Positions 43,437 through 55,660 of a stretch of DNA of 64,000 nucleotides are shown in pieces. The position numbers and the translations under genes were made by a program. The notes under the pieces were generated by a model. That model saw nothing but the letters and a program-made list of their open reading frames with translations. It did no database searches and was not told the DNA's origin. Every line of letters begins with the position of its first letter. Positions within the stretch are counted from its first letter, which is position 1. Location of the stretch: NCBI GenBank assembly GCA_035048815.1, contig JAUCBN010000005.1:20424517-20488516 (forward strand), read 5' to 3'. Origin of the DNA: Abelmoschus esculentus. Its lineage: Eukaryota > Streptophyta > Magnoliopsida > Malvales > Malvaceae.

Positions 43437-46307
43437 TGGACAAATTTTGTAAAAGATCGTCTACTAGTTGGTTTAGTTTAGTTACAGTTCAGCTCTTTCT
43501 TTTACCCTTGATCCTGCGTCTACATTTATATATAGTAGAGTGGACAAAAAAATGAAAGAAATGATTTACATATATATACATGAGAATCAAGAATTGGTGC
43601 ATATATTTATATGTTTAGATATAAACATTCACATACTATCTAGGGTTTATACACTTTTTTGTAAATACAAAGTCTTGCGAGTTTTCCAATAACAAAAATC
43701 GTTAATTCGAAAATCTAAAAATAAACCATAATTTTGATTCCTTAAACACTAAACTTAACCTGATATTTTAATATAAGACATAAATAAGAACATCAAAAGA
43801 AGACAAAAAATTTCTATTCGTTTCCGATAACTAGTAGCTATAGAAAAGAAGTTGGGGTTCTGGACAGGCGCAATAGGAGCGACTGTACAAGATCCTGAAA
43901 AATAGAGCCTAAAATTTTGATAAATTACATTTGTTAGATGATGTTAATCTCAAAATTTATTATAAAAATTTTGAAAATATTTTTAAGAAATATGAATTAT
44001 AATTGTTTCCTACAATTGATTATAGAATCTTATTGATTATTCCTATTACTATTTTTTGTAGAACCAATGAGATTCTGGGTAATCGCAATAGAAATGATCG
44101 TACAATGGCCCCTAAAAAGTATAATTACTTTTAAGGACCACATTTTAAAATCAGTGAGGGTTATGAGCAATTGATTTTAAGAGGTACATTTTAATAAATT
44201 GCACTAAATCTCTAAAATTTTTGAAGCGCCCATGTAAAAAAGTTTCGATATAGGAATCTCTCTTCCTCTCTGTCCAGATATATAAGCCTTATGCATTGGA
44301 TACATAAAAATGACATGTAGTATCGTTAACTGAGAATAAATCTACTAGAGCTTTGCTTATATTGGTGCAACAGAAGCCACAGTGGCTAAAATTAACAGTT
44401 TTTTTTAATGAAATATATTTAAAAAAAAACAAAGAAACAAAAGACAGAGCCCAACATTTCTTAAGTTTTGATGCATGAAACTGTATATATATGATTGAAT
44501 TTTGGACCATATGGAGTGGACTAATGATATCTACCGATTTGTGGAAAATTGTCTTGAAACATGTTTTTGCTTTCATTTTCTTTCCGATTTTAGGTGCTTC
44601 ATTTTATCCCGATGGTTGTTCGTTACGTCTCTTTTCCGACGATCTCGGGTCTTGTCCGGGCCCCTTTTACGTGGAGGGTTGAGAGCAGGTGTGAAGGGAG
44701 ATCTATCTCTTCCTTTTCGTTTCCTTTCGTCTTGCCCAATTTCTTTGTTTTTGTTTTGCAGGCTCTCGGCATCGAGGAAAGCTCAGTCTCGCTTCCGACA
44801 GCGGAGTTGCGTTGGCTTGATTTCCGACTCTGATTCTTTCTTTTTGGTCCATCTGCCTCCGACGGTGTTCTTCCAATGTCCTTCCCTCTGCATTGCTCTA
44901 CTTTTCAATTGATTTATGATTCAGTGTTCCTTGCAGGCAAGGACTTGGATATGCTATCTTTTCTCATCTTGACTTCTCCCGTCAGCTAATGCTGCCTGCT
45001 GCTTCTTTTCGGTTCGTGTATCTTGTGCATTGCTCTGTTTATATTGTTTCTTGCTGTCCTGTTCTATTCTACCTTGTGTTTTGAGCAAAAATCATCTATC
45101 TCCTGTTTTTATTATCCCACTTTAAAATTTTAAGATACAAAATTAAAAATTATAATTTAAATTTAAAAAATTTAAGATTTAAAATATAAAAGTTTAAGTT
45201 ATAAATTTTAATTTAATTTTTAAATATGATGGACAAAATAAAATTATTTGTGTTTTTTATTCATTTCATATAAATCTTCCATTAACTAATCGAGTCCAAC
45301 CTGAAACAGGTGAGTCTCCCAATATATATTTTTTTATGTATACAATATCTCGAACTTGATTTACTTAAACAGAACCAACCAATTCATCACTTATACCACC
45401 CACTATTAGTCAGAAATTATTCTTCACTTCTAATCTTAAATTTTATGTCTTATATTAATTTTTCATGTAATTTTAAAAATAAAATAATATAAAATAATAA
45501 AATTACTTATTCTACACTTATATATCTTAAAAAATTAAAAGAGTGATATAAAAATCGATTGAATCATTAATACAATATTTTAAATAAAAACAATTTCAAA
45601 AGTAGAAAATAATACTAACTCAGTGATAAAAATATAAATTTTCTGCTTGTATCGCTAGTTTCAAAAAAGTGGCGACTTTTCATGTACAAAACTAGAAATA
45701 TAAAACATGTTTCCATTCCTCCTTTAAGGCTCCTTTTATCTGCAACCCGAATTTAAAGACCAAATCGTAGCATCCTTCATCTGAAAGCAGTAAAATAAAA
45801 AGTACAATATATATATATCAAATTTGCAACAGATAATGTATATTTGTGTAGAGCTTTATATATGATGCTTACACAATTAGAGCCTTCATATCAATTATAC
45901 AGATTATGAACGGCTGATTGCACATAACTAAAACATCTGGTGAAGGGATCCAAGAAGCACTTGGCTTGCCTCGCAGTACATGATCTGGAACAGAACGAAC
46001 ACCGGGAAGCACATGGGATTGTAAACAAGAGGAAACAAAAACTTGCAGACCGTTTCAAAGTCGATGCAGAGTCAATCATACAGACAGTTTAGTTGCAAAT
46101 AGGTTAGTTTCAATCAAATTATTAAACATTAAAGAGATCTTTACGTTGCGAATGAACACTTGTTTCATCTTGTTCTGTAAATCAATCATTTCAAATAAAT
46201 TGAAAATCTAGAGACAAGAGAACAAAAGAAGCATTAAACTTCATAAGAACATGAAAGTCACTAAGCAACCAATTCCAGAAAGGGAGTTCAATTTCACTGT
46301 ATTTAGA
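43437..46307. other. Intergenic DNA with a GC-richer anonymous block
   Basis: Mostly AT-rich. 44580-45080 is richer in G+C, with CT-rich runs and several GT-AG-like signals (such as TTTTGCAG near 44760 and CCTTGCAG near 44935), and could be a non-coding transcript or a decayed element leader. No protein similarity in its frames (44491-44912). 45090-45250 resembles the AT-rich part of the AAACCCTAA-type repeat. The 62-codon Cys-rich frame at 45891-46079 (minus) lies in the likely U14 transcript and is not supported as a gene. Confidence 0.35.
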
Positions 46308-46430
46308 GTTTCAGACATCCAAGGAAGGAATGAAGCAGCACAAGCTCTCAAGCCCGGCGAAGGCGAAAGCTCTTAGGCGGCCACTGCGAATGTTTTGAGA
46401 AACAAGCCTTAGGATTTGTCATCATCAACG
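46308..46430 (-). ncRNA. U14 C/D box snoRNA, copy A
   Basis: The minus strand has a C box (ATGATGA, 46419-46425) and a D box (CTGA, 46311-46314) about 105 bases apart. Between them are the two conserved U14 blocks: ACATTCGCAGT (18S pairing needed for rRNA processing) and CCTTCCTTGGATGTCTGA (guide for 18S 2'-O-methylation just before the D box). The length suits plant U14. It lies downstream of copy B in the same direction, so both probably come from one precursor. Confidence 0.88.
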
Positions 46431-46545
46431 CAACACTCAAAAAAAGAATCATTGAATTCAGATTTAAGCCTATAAAAATAACAGAATAAGATAAAGACTG
46501 GATTTTCAAGCAAGATGATACAAATAAAATAAAACATAAAAAAGG

Positions 46546-46668
46546 CCTCAGACATCCAAGGAAGGAGATGAACAGCAGAAGCTCTCAAGCCCGGCGAAAG
46601 GAGAAAGCTCTCAGGCGGCCACTGCGAATGTTTTGAGAAACAAGCCTTATGGATTTATCATCCTCGAC
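46546..46668 (-). ncRNA. U14 C/D box snoRNA, copy B
   Basis: Same structure as copy A: a C-box-like ATGATAA (near 46655-46661), ACATTCGCAGT, TTCCTTGGATGTCTGA and D box at 46548-46551. The C box has A for G at one position compared with copy A, so copy A fits the consensus better. It is the first snoRNA after the promoter. Clustered U14 genes are known in plants. Confidence 0.87.
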
Positions 46669-46789
46669 TCATTTCATACCAATCAAACGAATCAAAACGA
46701 TTCACAGGGAAAACAACACAAAAAATTTAAAAGAAACAAAGAAGAAAGCCATTGAGCCATGGGGCTGATGAGATGCAAAGGATGAGTAG

Positions 46790-46930
46790 AAGCGTTTATA
46801 AAGAGGGCTGAGGTTAGGGTTGTACCTGTTTCTATGAGTTAGGGTTTCTATAATCACGGGTGCAAGGAATGGACGGCTGAGATTTGAGGATTAGTGTAAA
46901 ACTTAGGGTACACGATAATTTTGGGCTTCG
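46790..46930 (-). promoter_or_regulatory. Promoter of the U14 cluster (telo-box, Site II, TATA)
   Basis: On the minus strand: Site II TGGGCY-type element (46922-46927), telo-box AAACCCTAA (46839-46847), a second AACCCTAACC (46812-46820) and a TATA box CTTTATAAAC (about 46793-46803). Telo-box plus Site II is the known signature of plant ribosome-biogenesis and snoRNA promoters. The spacing places transcription start near 46765, about 100 bases before copy B. Confidence 0.75.
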
Positions 46931-47838
46931 TTTGATTTTACGACAATTTCTCGATGTTCCAGGAAACTGCTGGAAGGTTCACCTAATTATATAATTGGAT
47001 TTGACTTAAACCGGCTGGATCTCGTATGACCATCCTAAAAATAAATAAATAAATTTTATTTTAATATTTAAAAATTACATAAAAATAATATTTTTAAATA
47101 ATTTAGTGATCAATTATAAATTTTATATAATAAATAAATAATACTAATATTTTAGAGGTTTGATATTAAACCTTTAATAAAATATAACTATTTTGTACCT
47201 AATTCTAGGGCAATTTATACACTTTAGATCATTAAACTTAACTTTAACTTTTATTTAGATCATAAATTTTTAATTTAATGAAAATTTTTATTATTAATAA
47301 ATTAAATTATTTATACTAATATATTTTAAACAAATTTAACGAACAAACTAAAATTGTCATTTATAATTAAAATATTGTTTTCATAATATTATCAATAATG
47401 TTTAATCGATAATTTAAATACTTTTGTTGGAATTTTATAGAAAAATGGGTTGTTTTTCTTTTGAAATTATTGAAATAAAATATTTAAGAAATATTTAACA
47501 AAAATATTTAAATGATTAATTAAATATTATTTATCGATGATATATGAAAAATATATTACAATAAAAGTGTTAACTTTAGTTTTTTTTAATTATTTAAAAA
47601 TATTTCTATGAATGATTTATTTTATTAATAATAAAAATTAATGATATAATTTAATTTAATTTAATTTAATTTAATATTTGTGATCTAAATGAATATGCAA
47701 TTAAATTTAATGATTTAGAATACAAATTATCCCAAATACTTCTCCGTCGGTAAACAACAGTTTATTGTATATTAAACGCGCGTGACAATAAAAAAATAAT
47801 CTAAAACCTATAGATGGACGATCTCAACAAGTTATTTT
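46931..47838. other. AT-rich intergenic DNA
   Basis: Nothing recognised. A TTTAATTTAATTTAA tandem lies near 47650-47670. Confidence 0.4.
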
Positions 47839-48349
47839 TAGGGGTAAGCAAACTCGATTCGACTCGAGGTAAAAATATTTGATTTATTTTGAATTGATTT
47901 AAAATTTTATAGATTTGATTCGGTTCAAATAAATTTTATTTAAAATTTAAGTTATAAAATAGAAATTCGATTAACTCAAATAACTTGAAATTTTTAGTAA
48001 CTAAAAGATTAATTTTTAAGTTTGAGACGAATCTCTCAGTTTTTTATGATATATATACATTGATATATAAAAAATATAAAGAAATATTACTACACATGAA
48101 AAAATATATATGTATATCTTATATGATTAGAAAAAGTTATTTAAATTAGAATTAAATCATACTATAACATGATAAATAATTATAATTAAATATTTATAGG
48201 AACTCGAAAACTCGACTCGACTCGAATTTCTTAAATTTGACTTGAACCAAAAAATTTCAAATAAAGTTTGAGTTGTAAAATATAACTCGTCAACTCGGAT
48301 AACTCAAAATTTTTTGACTCGACTCGGCTCGCTCGAATACTCACCCCTA
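47839..48349 (+). repeat. hAT-like MITE, full copy
   Basis: The ends TAGGGGTAAGCAAACTCGATTC and CTCGAATACTCACCCCTA form a terminal inverted repeat. The flanks GTTATTTT (47831-47838) and GTTATTTC (48350-48357) are an 8-bp duplication with one change, as expected for hAT. Non-coding, 511 bp, CTCGA-rich near both ends. Confidence 0.82.
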
Positions 48350-48357
48350 GTTATTTC

Positions 48358-49291
48358 GAGTCTACTAAGGGTACTAATTGTGTTTAAGACCGTCCTAAAT
48401 GTTTTCAGGATTATGAACGAAAATTTAAAATTAAAAATTTACGAAGCAAAAGTATATTTTATTTATTTAAATTACTAATTTAATTTTTTCATTAAATATA
48501 GAAATAAATTAAACTTTTATAATACATTATTTTTATTGTTAGATAATTAAAAATCATAGGCAACAACTAAAAAAATAATTAAAAATACAAAAAAAAAACT
48601 AAATATGTAAGAGTAGAAGGAACGCAAACATAATTTTTGAGTCAAATAATTTTAAAAATTAAATAAATATATATCTAATTTCTCGGTGAATTGAGAGAGT
48701 GGGTGTTGATCTGAAAAAAGTGTATCATAGACAACGCAATTTAGAAAAATATATTTTTTAAATAATTTATCTTTCTTTTTATTGTGATAGATCAATCCTT
48801 CGTTAATGTTTAATAATAATAAACTTTTTGATAACTATAAATTTATAAATTAAAAACAAAAATATCTATAACAATTAAATTTAAAAACAATAAAAAAAAA
48901 TATACAGACCCAAAACACAGATCATCATTCTAATAATTTTCCCATCTATCAAAATTCCATATGCCACTGGCATAAGTGGGTTCTTGCTACCATTTTATAT
49001 ATTAGAATTCACGTCTCGATGTGACGAAGTAATCTAATTTTGGTAATAATGTGAGTTCCTATTGACGTACGGAAGGTCTAAGTTATTAAATTGTATTATA
49101 TGTAATTTAAATTAGGTTTTTATTAATCAAATTTCTTTTAAATTTATATTTATTTCATTAAAATAGTTTCTTAATGTGTAAAATGTATTTATACATCATA
49201 AAACTTTTCCATAGCAACAGGAAGAAAAACCGCTTATTCCCGAAACAATTACGTTCGAGAAATACCATCAAAAAATTCTGACATTGGAGTA
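48358..49291. other. AT-rich intergenic DNA
   Basis: No feature was recognised beyond the probable 3' untranslated region of the ERF gene on the right side. Confidence 0.35.
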
Positions 49292-50410
49292 CTATTTAGA
49301 GGTTGAAGTGTAATGAGTAGAATCATATGACCAAGAATGCGCGGAAAAATCTCCAACGCCGCCACCTTGACTGAGCTGATAACCAGACGTTTCAATGGGA
49401 GAAACAATAGGATTAGGATATGATGCCGGTGGGGAAGAAGAATACAAGGACGACGATTGTGCATGCGAAGCTACAAATGAAGAACCTGACAAAACTATTT
49501 GGTCGAATGGATACATGGCCTGAGTTTGTTGCTGATGTTGTGTCGGAAAATCACTGCTGAAAGGACCCAAGAAAAGCTGAGAATAGTCCAGATATCCGCC
49601 GGTAACTTGAGGATTTGGGGCCATGTAATGAGACTGAGAGTGCACGGTTGGGTTGGTTAATGTTGGAACGGGAAAAAGGGTGTTGGGGGGATTTGTTGGT
49701 GCTTGATGGGGTGGAGGTGTCCTGAGTTTGACGTTTTCAGGGAAGTTGAGCTTTGCTTTGTTGCCCCTGAACCGAAGGGCTGCTTCATCGTAGGCTCTGG
49801 CTGCATCCTCGGCCGTGTCGAATGTGCCTAACCAGACTCTAGCTGCTTTGATAGGGTCACGTATCTCAGCTGCCCACTTCCCCCATGGCCTCTGTCTCAC
49901 TCCCCTATACCTCCTCCTCGGTTCTTCTTTGTAGTTCACATTGCTGTTGTATTCGTATGTCGGGACCAATTGTGATGCCATGTTTGCCTCTGTCGCTGCA
50001 TTTACATTGCTCTTGTAGGATTTGTAAAACTGCGTACAAAGTTTAGCACCAGACTCACCCGCCATCCCTCCGCCGGTAGCGACATCTTCCTCTTCTTCCC
50101 TTCCTCTCTTTTTCCCACCAAATCCGACTGAATAATTGATATCATTTCCTGAAAGCTGCTCCTCCTCATCTGCAGGCACATCGCCTGCTACGACATGAGT
50201 CAAGGCTGAAACCATAACCGACATCTCCCTTTCCCTACAAACATCTGATAGCATCAATGACGATGGCGATGGCGATGACAATGCCTCTGCAGCCAGCGAC
50301 GATGACCCTTCTCCTCCCATCATCATCAACTGATACATCGAAAATCCTTTACTGTCTTTGTCCATGACTCTTCCTTTCTTGTTCGCCACCTTTTTATTTC
50401 TCTCACACAT
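49292..50410 (-). CDS. AP2/ERF transcription factor, group X (ABR1/ERF110-like)
   Basis: Nuclear DNA-binding regulator of stress, wound and hormone responses, binding GCC-box-type sites. The single-exon frame encodes 372 residues. Features: a Ser-rich segment (about 36-54); MSVMVSALTHVV (about 63-74), a group X signature; a likely nuclear signal KKRGREEEE (100-108); one AP2 domain at about 167-226 with YRGVRQRPWGKWAAEIRDP, RVWLGTFDTAEDAARAYDEA and FRGNKAKLNFPE. The Ala and Asp of the second strand (WAAEIRD, TFDTAEDAA) mark ERF rather than DREB. The tail is rich in Pro, Gln and Ser, probably activating. The first ATG (50410) sits seven bases from a TA repeat; a second in-frame ATG at 50365 (MDKDSKGF) may be the real start, giving 357 residues. 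Confidence 0.93.
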   Translation of the reverse strand: MCERNKKVANKKGRVMDKDSKGFSMYQLMMMGGEGSSSLAAEALSSPSPSSLMLSDVCREREMSVMVSALTHVVAGDVPADEEEQLSGNDINYSVGFGGKKRGREEEEDVATGGGMAGESGAKLCTQFYKSYKSNVNAATEANMASQLVPTYEYNSNVNYKEEPRRRYRGVRQRPWGKWAAEIRDPIKAARVWLGTFDTAEDAARAYDEAALRFRGNKAKLNFPENVKLRTPPPHQAPTNPPNTLFPVPTLTNPTVHSQSHYMAPNPQVTGGYLDYSQLFLGPFSSDFPTQHQQQTQAMYPFDQIVLSGSSFVASHAQSSSLYSSSPPASYPNPIVSPIETSGYQLSQGGGVGDFSAHSWSYDSTHYTSTSK

Positions 50411-50414
50411 GAAA

Positions 50415-50416
<2 letters not shown>

Positions 50417-50452
<36 letters not shown>
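50417..50452. repeat. (AT)18 microsatellite at the ERF start
   Basis: A perfect AT dinucleotide run lies just upstream of the first ATG of the ERF gene, in its leader or core promoter. It is likely length-polymorphic. Confidence 0.95.
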
Positions 50453-50454
<2 letters not shown>

Positions 50455-53400
50455 GCAGTAATTTACAACAATCTCTCTTATATACAAAACTTAAACAAGT
50501 TCTCTTTTCCCTTCAATTCAACAGAGACTTATAAAGGCTACACGAGAAAGTATGTCGGACACTCGACTGTGGCGCTTCCCATGAAACAAAGGATAATCCG
50601 TTAAAATATAAAAGCTGCTTCTTCCTCCATGAAAAAAATATTCGAATTTTGTTCCTTTAAAAATAAAAATGTTTAGCATTAGGACAAGTGTGAAAAGAAG
50701 ATTGGAGCCGGCATGCTAAATTTTTTAAATTATTTTATAGAACATGAAAGAGAAATTATGAAGTCCACTATAACTACTGGCTTTCGGGACCAAACAATAA
50801 TTGTATAATATATTGAACTCATTTTTAAATGACTAAATATGTAATTAAATAATTTAAGGCGTATTTTATTTTATTTTATCTTTTAATAATAAAGTTATAT
50901 TTAATCGATTGAAAAATATGTAAAAAGTTATAAATTAATAATAAATTATTTTTTATCGTCGAACGATATACATTATAAGAGAATTAAGTGATTGAAGTAT
51001 CATTTCTCTAATTCCGTGGTCTCATTCAAGAAAAAAGACGATGTATTTCGATCATGGTATGATCTAACAACCGAAATGAAGAAGAGAAGGAAATGAAGAA
51101 AAAGAGAGAAATTAAGTTTTATAAGATTCAAATAATGTTGATTTTTGCCTGAATATAATTTATTCTAAACGATATCATTCTAGTGTTATATGTCATGTAT
51201 TATCATAAATTATGTAATATTAAATATTAAAATCATAAATAATTAAAATTTTATTGATTAGTTTTTTTTAAAAATCACAACGTGCAAAATCCCTAATTTT
51301 TTTAAGGAGTCAAAAAAAGTACAGTGAGTTTTTGGGTGTTCTTTTGAACATGTCAACTACTTGTAATTGATGACGTGGCATTTTTATTGGGTAGAACGGC
51401 GGTGGTGCTTGTCAAATGGTTGACCTGAGTCAAATGGAGTTATCAGTAAGACACGGTTTGGGTTGAATAGATTGGGTGGGGCCTGTGGGAATTGGGATCG
51501 TCTCAGTTTCATCGACTTGTCTGAACCACATTCGCTCGATTCTCAATCTTTTGAAAATTTTATTTTAATCCCCACTATTTCATGAATTATTCAATTAACC
51601 CCCTCAAAAATGTCCCTTCAAAATATATGTGAACATGAATCGACCCTTGATCATCTATGGTTATTTGTTGGATGATACGGCGGTTGTAGACGTGTATAAT
51701 ATGAACGAACGTATAAACCTTAAGAAAAAAAAATTCATAAAATAAGTTAAGTTTATATACTTAAAATAACTATCAATACTACTCTAACGGCTCATCTTTT
51801 CTCTCAAAATACTTTTTTAGTTGTTTTTTTATTTTGATCAATACTTTTGATCGGTAGTCGACAATCAATACACCGAATCTATTATTTTTTATGTTTTTGT
51901 TTTTGATTTTAATAAGAATCTTTATTTTTCTTGTGACATGTTTTTGTTTTTGTTTTATGATTTGATTCATCTGTCTTTGTGGTATGTTTCAACATACCCT
52001 AGCGATCGATTGTTGTTCACACAAAGATTCAATTGATGCTAGTTTTCTAATTTATGTTTTTGTCGGTGGTCACTTGAAAAGATTTATCTCCACTCGGTTG
52101 ATGGTCGTTTGCCAATGAAATTAGTCCTGGGTAACGATACTTTTTGCATGACAGTTTGGATCGTCTACAACTCCTTTCTTTCTTCGTTATGCGTCTCGTT
52201 TGGACAGAGACAAGAAGATTCAGGAAGCTTCTGAATTTTATTTGTATGCTTATTTCTATAGAAAATTTTATTTTTCTTTGTTTTGGGTTGTAAAAATCTT
52301 TGGATTGTTTAATCTAATTATTTTACTTCTTCATTGCGAATAATTATAATTTTTCTATAAATTTAATAAAAATTTAGTGACATTTATAAAAAAAATCACA
52401 AAATAAGTTTTGAATTCGTTATAAATTAAAAGATTAAACATAATTAGTAAAATATTATATTTTATGGATTTTGAGTTTTGATAGAATTTTTTAATTTAAA
52501 AATTAGTTTAGCATATACACAATAACAATAAATATATTTATTATTTTAAAAATTAATAATAATCACATTTTTTAATAAATTATACCAAACTCTATAAATG
52601 TTTAACCACCCCTGATAGCATCTAATATTTCATATTTAAAATTATGTTATTTATGGTTTAAGTTTCTATAATCCCAATCAAGTATTAATCATTATATAAT
52701 TATTAAAATGGTCTTGATTTTAATGATCAATATGTGATATATTTCTAACCATCGATTGGTGCAAAATTTCAATCTTATCCAACATATCTACTTGGCAATT
52801 GTCATGTCATTATTTAATGTGAGAATATGAAAAAAATTAGTAGGTTAACCTGTTGACCACGTTATCCATGGTCCTAAGTAATCAGGACCGTTGATCTTAA
52901 TTTTTTTCAAGTGAATCATCATCTCTTTCTTACATGTATTTACTGAGTGGGTAGTTAATTATTAAGTGATTATTTAAAGATTAACGATCTTAACTGCTTA
53001 GACTATGGGTGACGTGGTTTACGTAATAATTTCTCGAGAATATGAGTGGGAGTATTATTTACTCAGCACCGGAATTGAAATAGTGGAAATACACAATGAT
53101 GGATATGTCTATGTACATTGAACACATGTGTGGCCGAAAAAGGATGTACGTCGGTCCAACTTGTAAAATAATAAATGGTACAACTCGATTTCAGACCATA
53201 GTAACACCAAGACACAGATATGTTTTTAAAATGGTTCTGAGACTTGTTTTTAAAGGAACATGCAATTTGCAAATAGATGTACGATTCTATGTCCATACTC
53301 TATATACAAGCACAACGTACGTATTTGTTTATAAAAATATTAGGCTAAAGGGGTATTTTAATACACGAGTTCAAACGGATCTAGAAATTTATTTGAGAGT

Positions 53401-54519
53401 AGGTACATATGATATTTTTTGAAGTCTCAAGGTGGGAACAAAGCTTAATATTATAAAAATTTAAGGATTAATTAATAAAAATTAAAAAAATTAAGGATAA
53501 ATATGTAAATTTTAAAAAGTTTAGAGTAAACACGAGCTCATCCTATTCAAAGCATAGATCCGTCATTGGAAACACACCTAATATGCCCTCAATTTGTAAA
53601 ATTAATTAAATTAATCCTCTGATCGATGGTTATTATAATGATAATGTGACGGAAGAAGTTGAACAAAACCTTTAAATTTTAAGTTAATTTAGTCAATTTA
53701 TTTAATCTTTAAATAAAACTGTATAAATAATTTGGTTTTTTAAATTGAGTCTTTACAAATATATGAAAAATTTGTCTAACTAATTAATATAAATATCTTT
53801 TGGGTCTTTGATAGTTTTATAAAAATAAGCAAAGGATCTCACAAAAAATCAAAATATTTTCGGCTTTTAATAAAAGTCAATAAATAAAATATTAAAAAAA
53901 ATATTATTCATTAAATAAATTTTTAATAAATAAAATAATTATAAAATTCAAAATTAATGAATTCATAGTTAGATATCAATACTTTTAAAAGATATCGTCA
54001 GCTTTCATATTGTCACCTGATTCTTATCATTAAACACTTGTATTAATGTAATAAATATATTCGGAATGTAATCCCATTCATAGTAATCAAATATCTTTTT
54101 ATAGAAAATCCAAATAAGATTTATACTTAATGACTTCAAATTTGATCAAAACCAAAATATCTCAATGACCTCAAATTGTAAAATTTGCCCATTTAGTCAA
54201 AGCATAAAGTTTAGACCTTGGACGGAAAAATTATATTATAATAACTAAGTCGCGTAAAAATAACCATTAAAATTATTCATATCATTATTTTTTTTTATAT
54301 TATCTATTTTTTAAAGTGAATCTTCACTTGAAAAAAATTATTTTTAAAATAAATTATTAATAAATACGAGTGAATATTCATTTTGAAAAATACATAGCAT
54401 AGAAAAAATGATGGGCCTACGAGTGAATTTTAGTGGTTGGTTCTACGGGGGACGTGGTGGAACTTGCCCATGATATAATTTCTTCTTAGGTGGAGAGTAG
54501 AAATCTCTTGCATCTTTGT
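50453..54519. other. AT-rich intergenic DNA
   Basis: The first few hundred bases are the ERF promoter; a TGACGTGGCA element lies near 51371. No gene is supported; frames at 51779-51970 and 53063-53422 show no known motif. An A/T-rich composition dominates from 52300 on. Confidence 0.4.
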
Positions 54520-54750
54520 CATTCATCCTATTAAAAAATTAAATTTTAAACCATAACGTTTATTTTTTATATCTTAAACCCTAAACTCTAAAAAGTACAT
54601 CATACTCCTAATTTCTTAAACCATAATCACAACCTCTAACCTTAAACATAAACCTCAGTCACAATCCCTAACCTTAAATCTAAACCCTAAACCCACTGAT
54701 TTAAAGTAGATACACCAATGAAGGCATGATTTGAAGGTAGACGATTTACA
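54520..54750 (+). repeat. AAACCCTAA-rich dispersed repeat, copy
   Basis: Words in order: TTTTATATCTTAAACCCTAAACTC, CCTAATTTCTTAAACC, CTAACCTTAAA, TAAACCCTAAACCC, then GATTTAAAGTAGAT. The same order is seen at 56880-57060, 57150-57300 and 57690-57880. Confidence 0.65.
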
Positions 54751-55219
54751 TCCTTGAATCAAGAGAAAGAACAACAATCATTTAAATAAATACTAGGAAG
54801 AACAACGAGGGAAGAAAAAATTAAAAATCAACGACTAATTAATTCAGTTGAATATGGTATTAGATTAAAATAAAGGGTTCAAATTTTAATATAATAAATT
54901 GAATAAAATAAATTACACAGATAGAGTAACGATGTACAGCATAAGCAACTAAACACCATATGACACCTACCTTTTCCCTCGTATGTCTAGGTAGTGCACT
55001 AGAGGCCAGATTGAAAACAGCAGTTTCTATCTGAGACATAAATACCCCATAAAACATAAACCTTGCTGGGACAAGTCACCTTAAATAACATGCAAGGGGT
55101 CCCAGTTTCTATCTGGATTTCAGGATCTCAAACAACAAGTTTTGTTCTAGGACAACCTTCTTGCCTTGCCCTAAATATTTAACAAGAGACTTTAGAGATG
55201 AATTCTACTTGGGAAAAGA

Positions 55220-55375
55220 AATATAAAAGCAAGAACGAGAGATAGGCCTGCCAGTCCTGGAGCTTCATTAGGAAAAAATAATGACCATTGCCCTTTGCTT
55301 TGAACCCTTTGCATAAAAGATGATCAGGCACCCAAAGAGCATAAAATAGATCACGAGCCCGGTGCTCTTCCTACA
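55220..55375 (-). pseudogene. Possible last-exon remnant of an unidentified membrane protein
   Basis: After an acceptor-like CTTCTGTAG, the minus strand reads KSTGLVIYFMLFGCLIIFYA, then KGSKQRAMVIIFS and two stops. This is a hydrophobic helix with a basic end, looking like the C-terminus of a membrane protein. No upstream exon was found and I do not recognise the family. It could be chance. Confidence 0.3.
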
Positions 55376-55660
55376 GAAGCAAAATTTATACACAGGATAC
55401 GATATAATACTATACAGTATCACAGCAAGTGAGGCAAAGAAGGATAGAACTTAATTAACTAGCATCGTATCGAACAATAGGTTTTTTAACGAGCATAAGT
55501 TAAACAAAAATCTATTGAGTTTATTCAGTACCAAGTACCATCGAACATTACTTAATGTGTAATCTACTCACTTGATAAGCCTCGAAAGCTTGAAAGCGTA
55601 TTCAATAAGATAAGTTTAGGGAAATATGGTGAATGTTGAAAGAAAATATAAAAAAATGAT

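Noticed and set aside
44491..44912. Protein-coding gene
   Set aside because: Three overlapping frames, all Ser/Leu/Phe-rich, with no motif and no start context; treated as an anonymous block.
53063..53422. Overlapping frames on both strands
   Set aside because: No domain, low-complexity surroundings, no splice partners.
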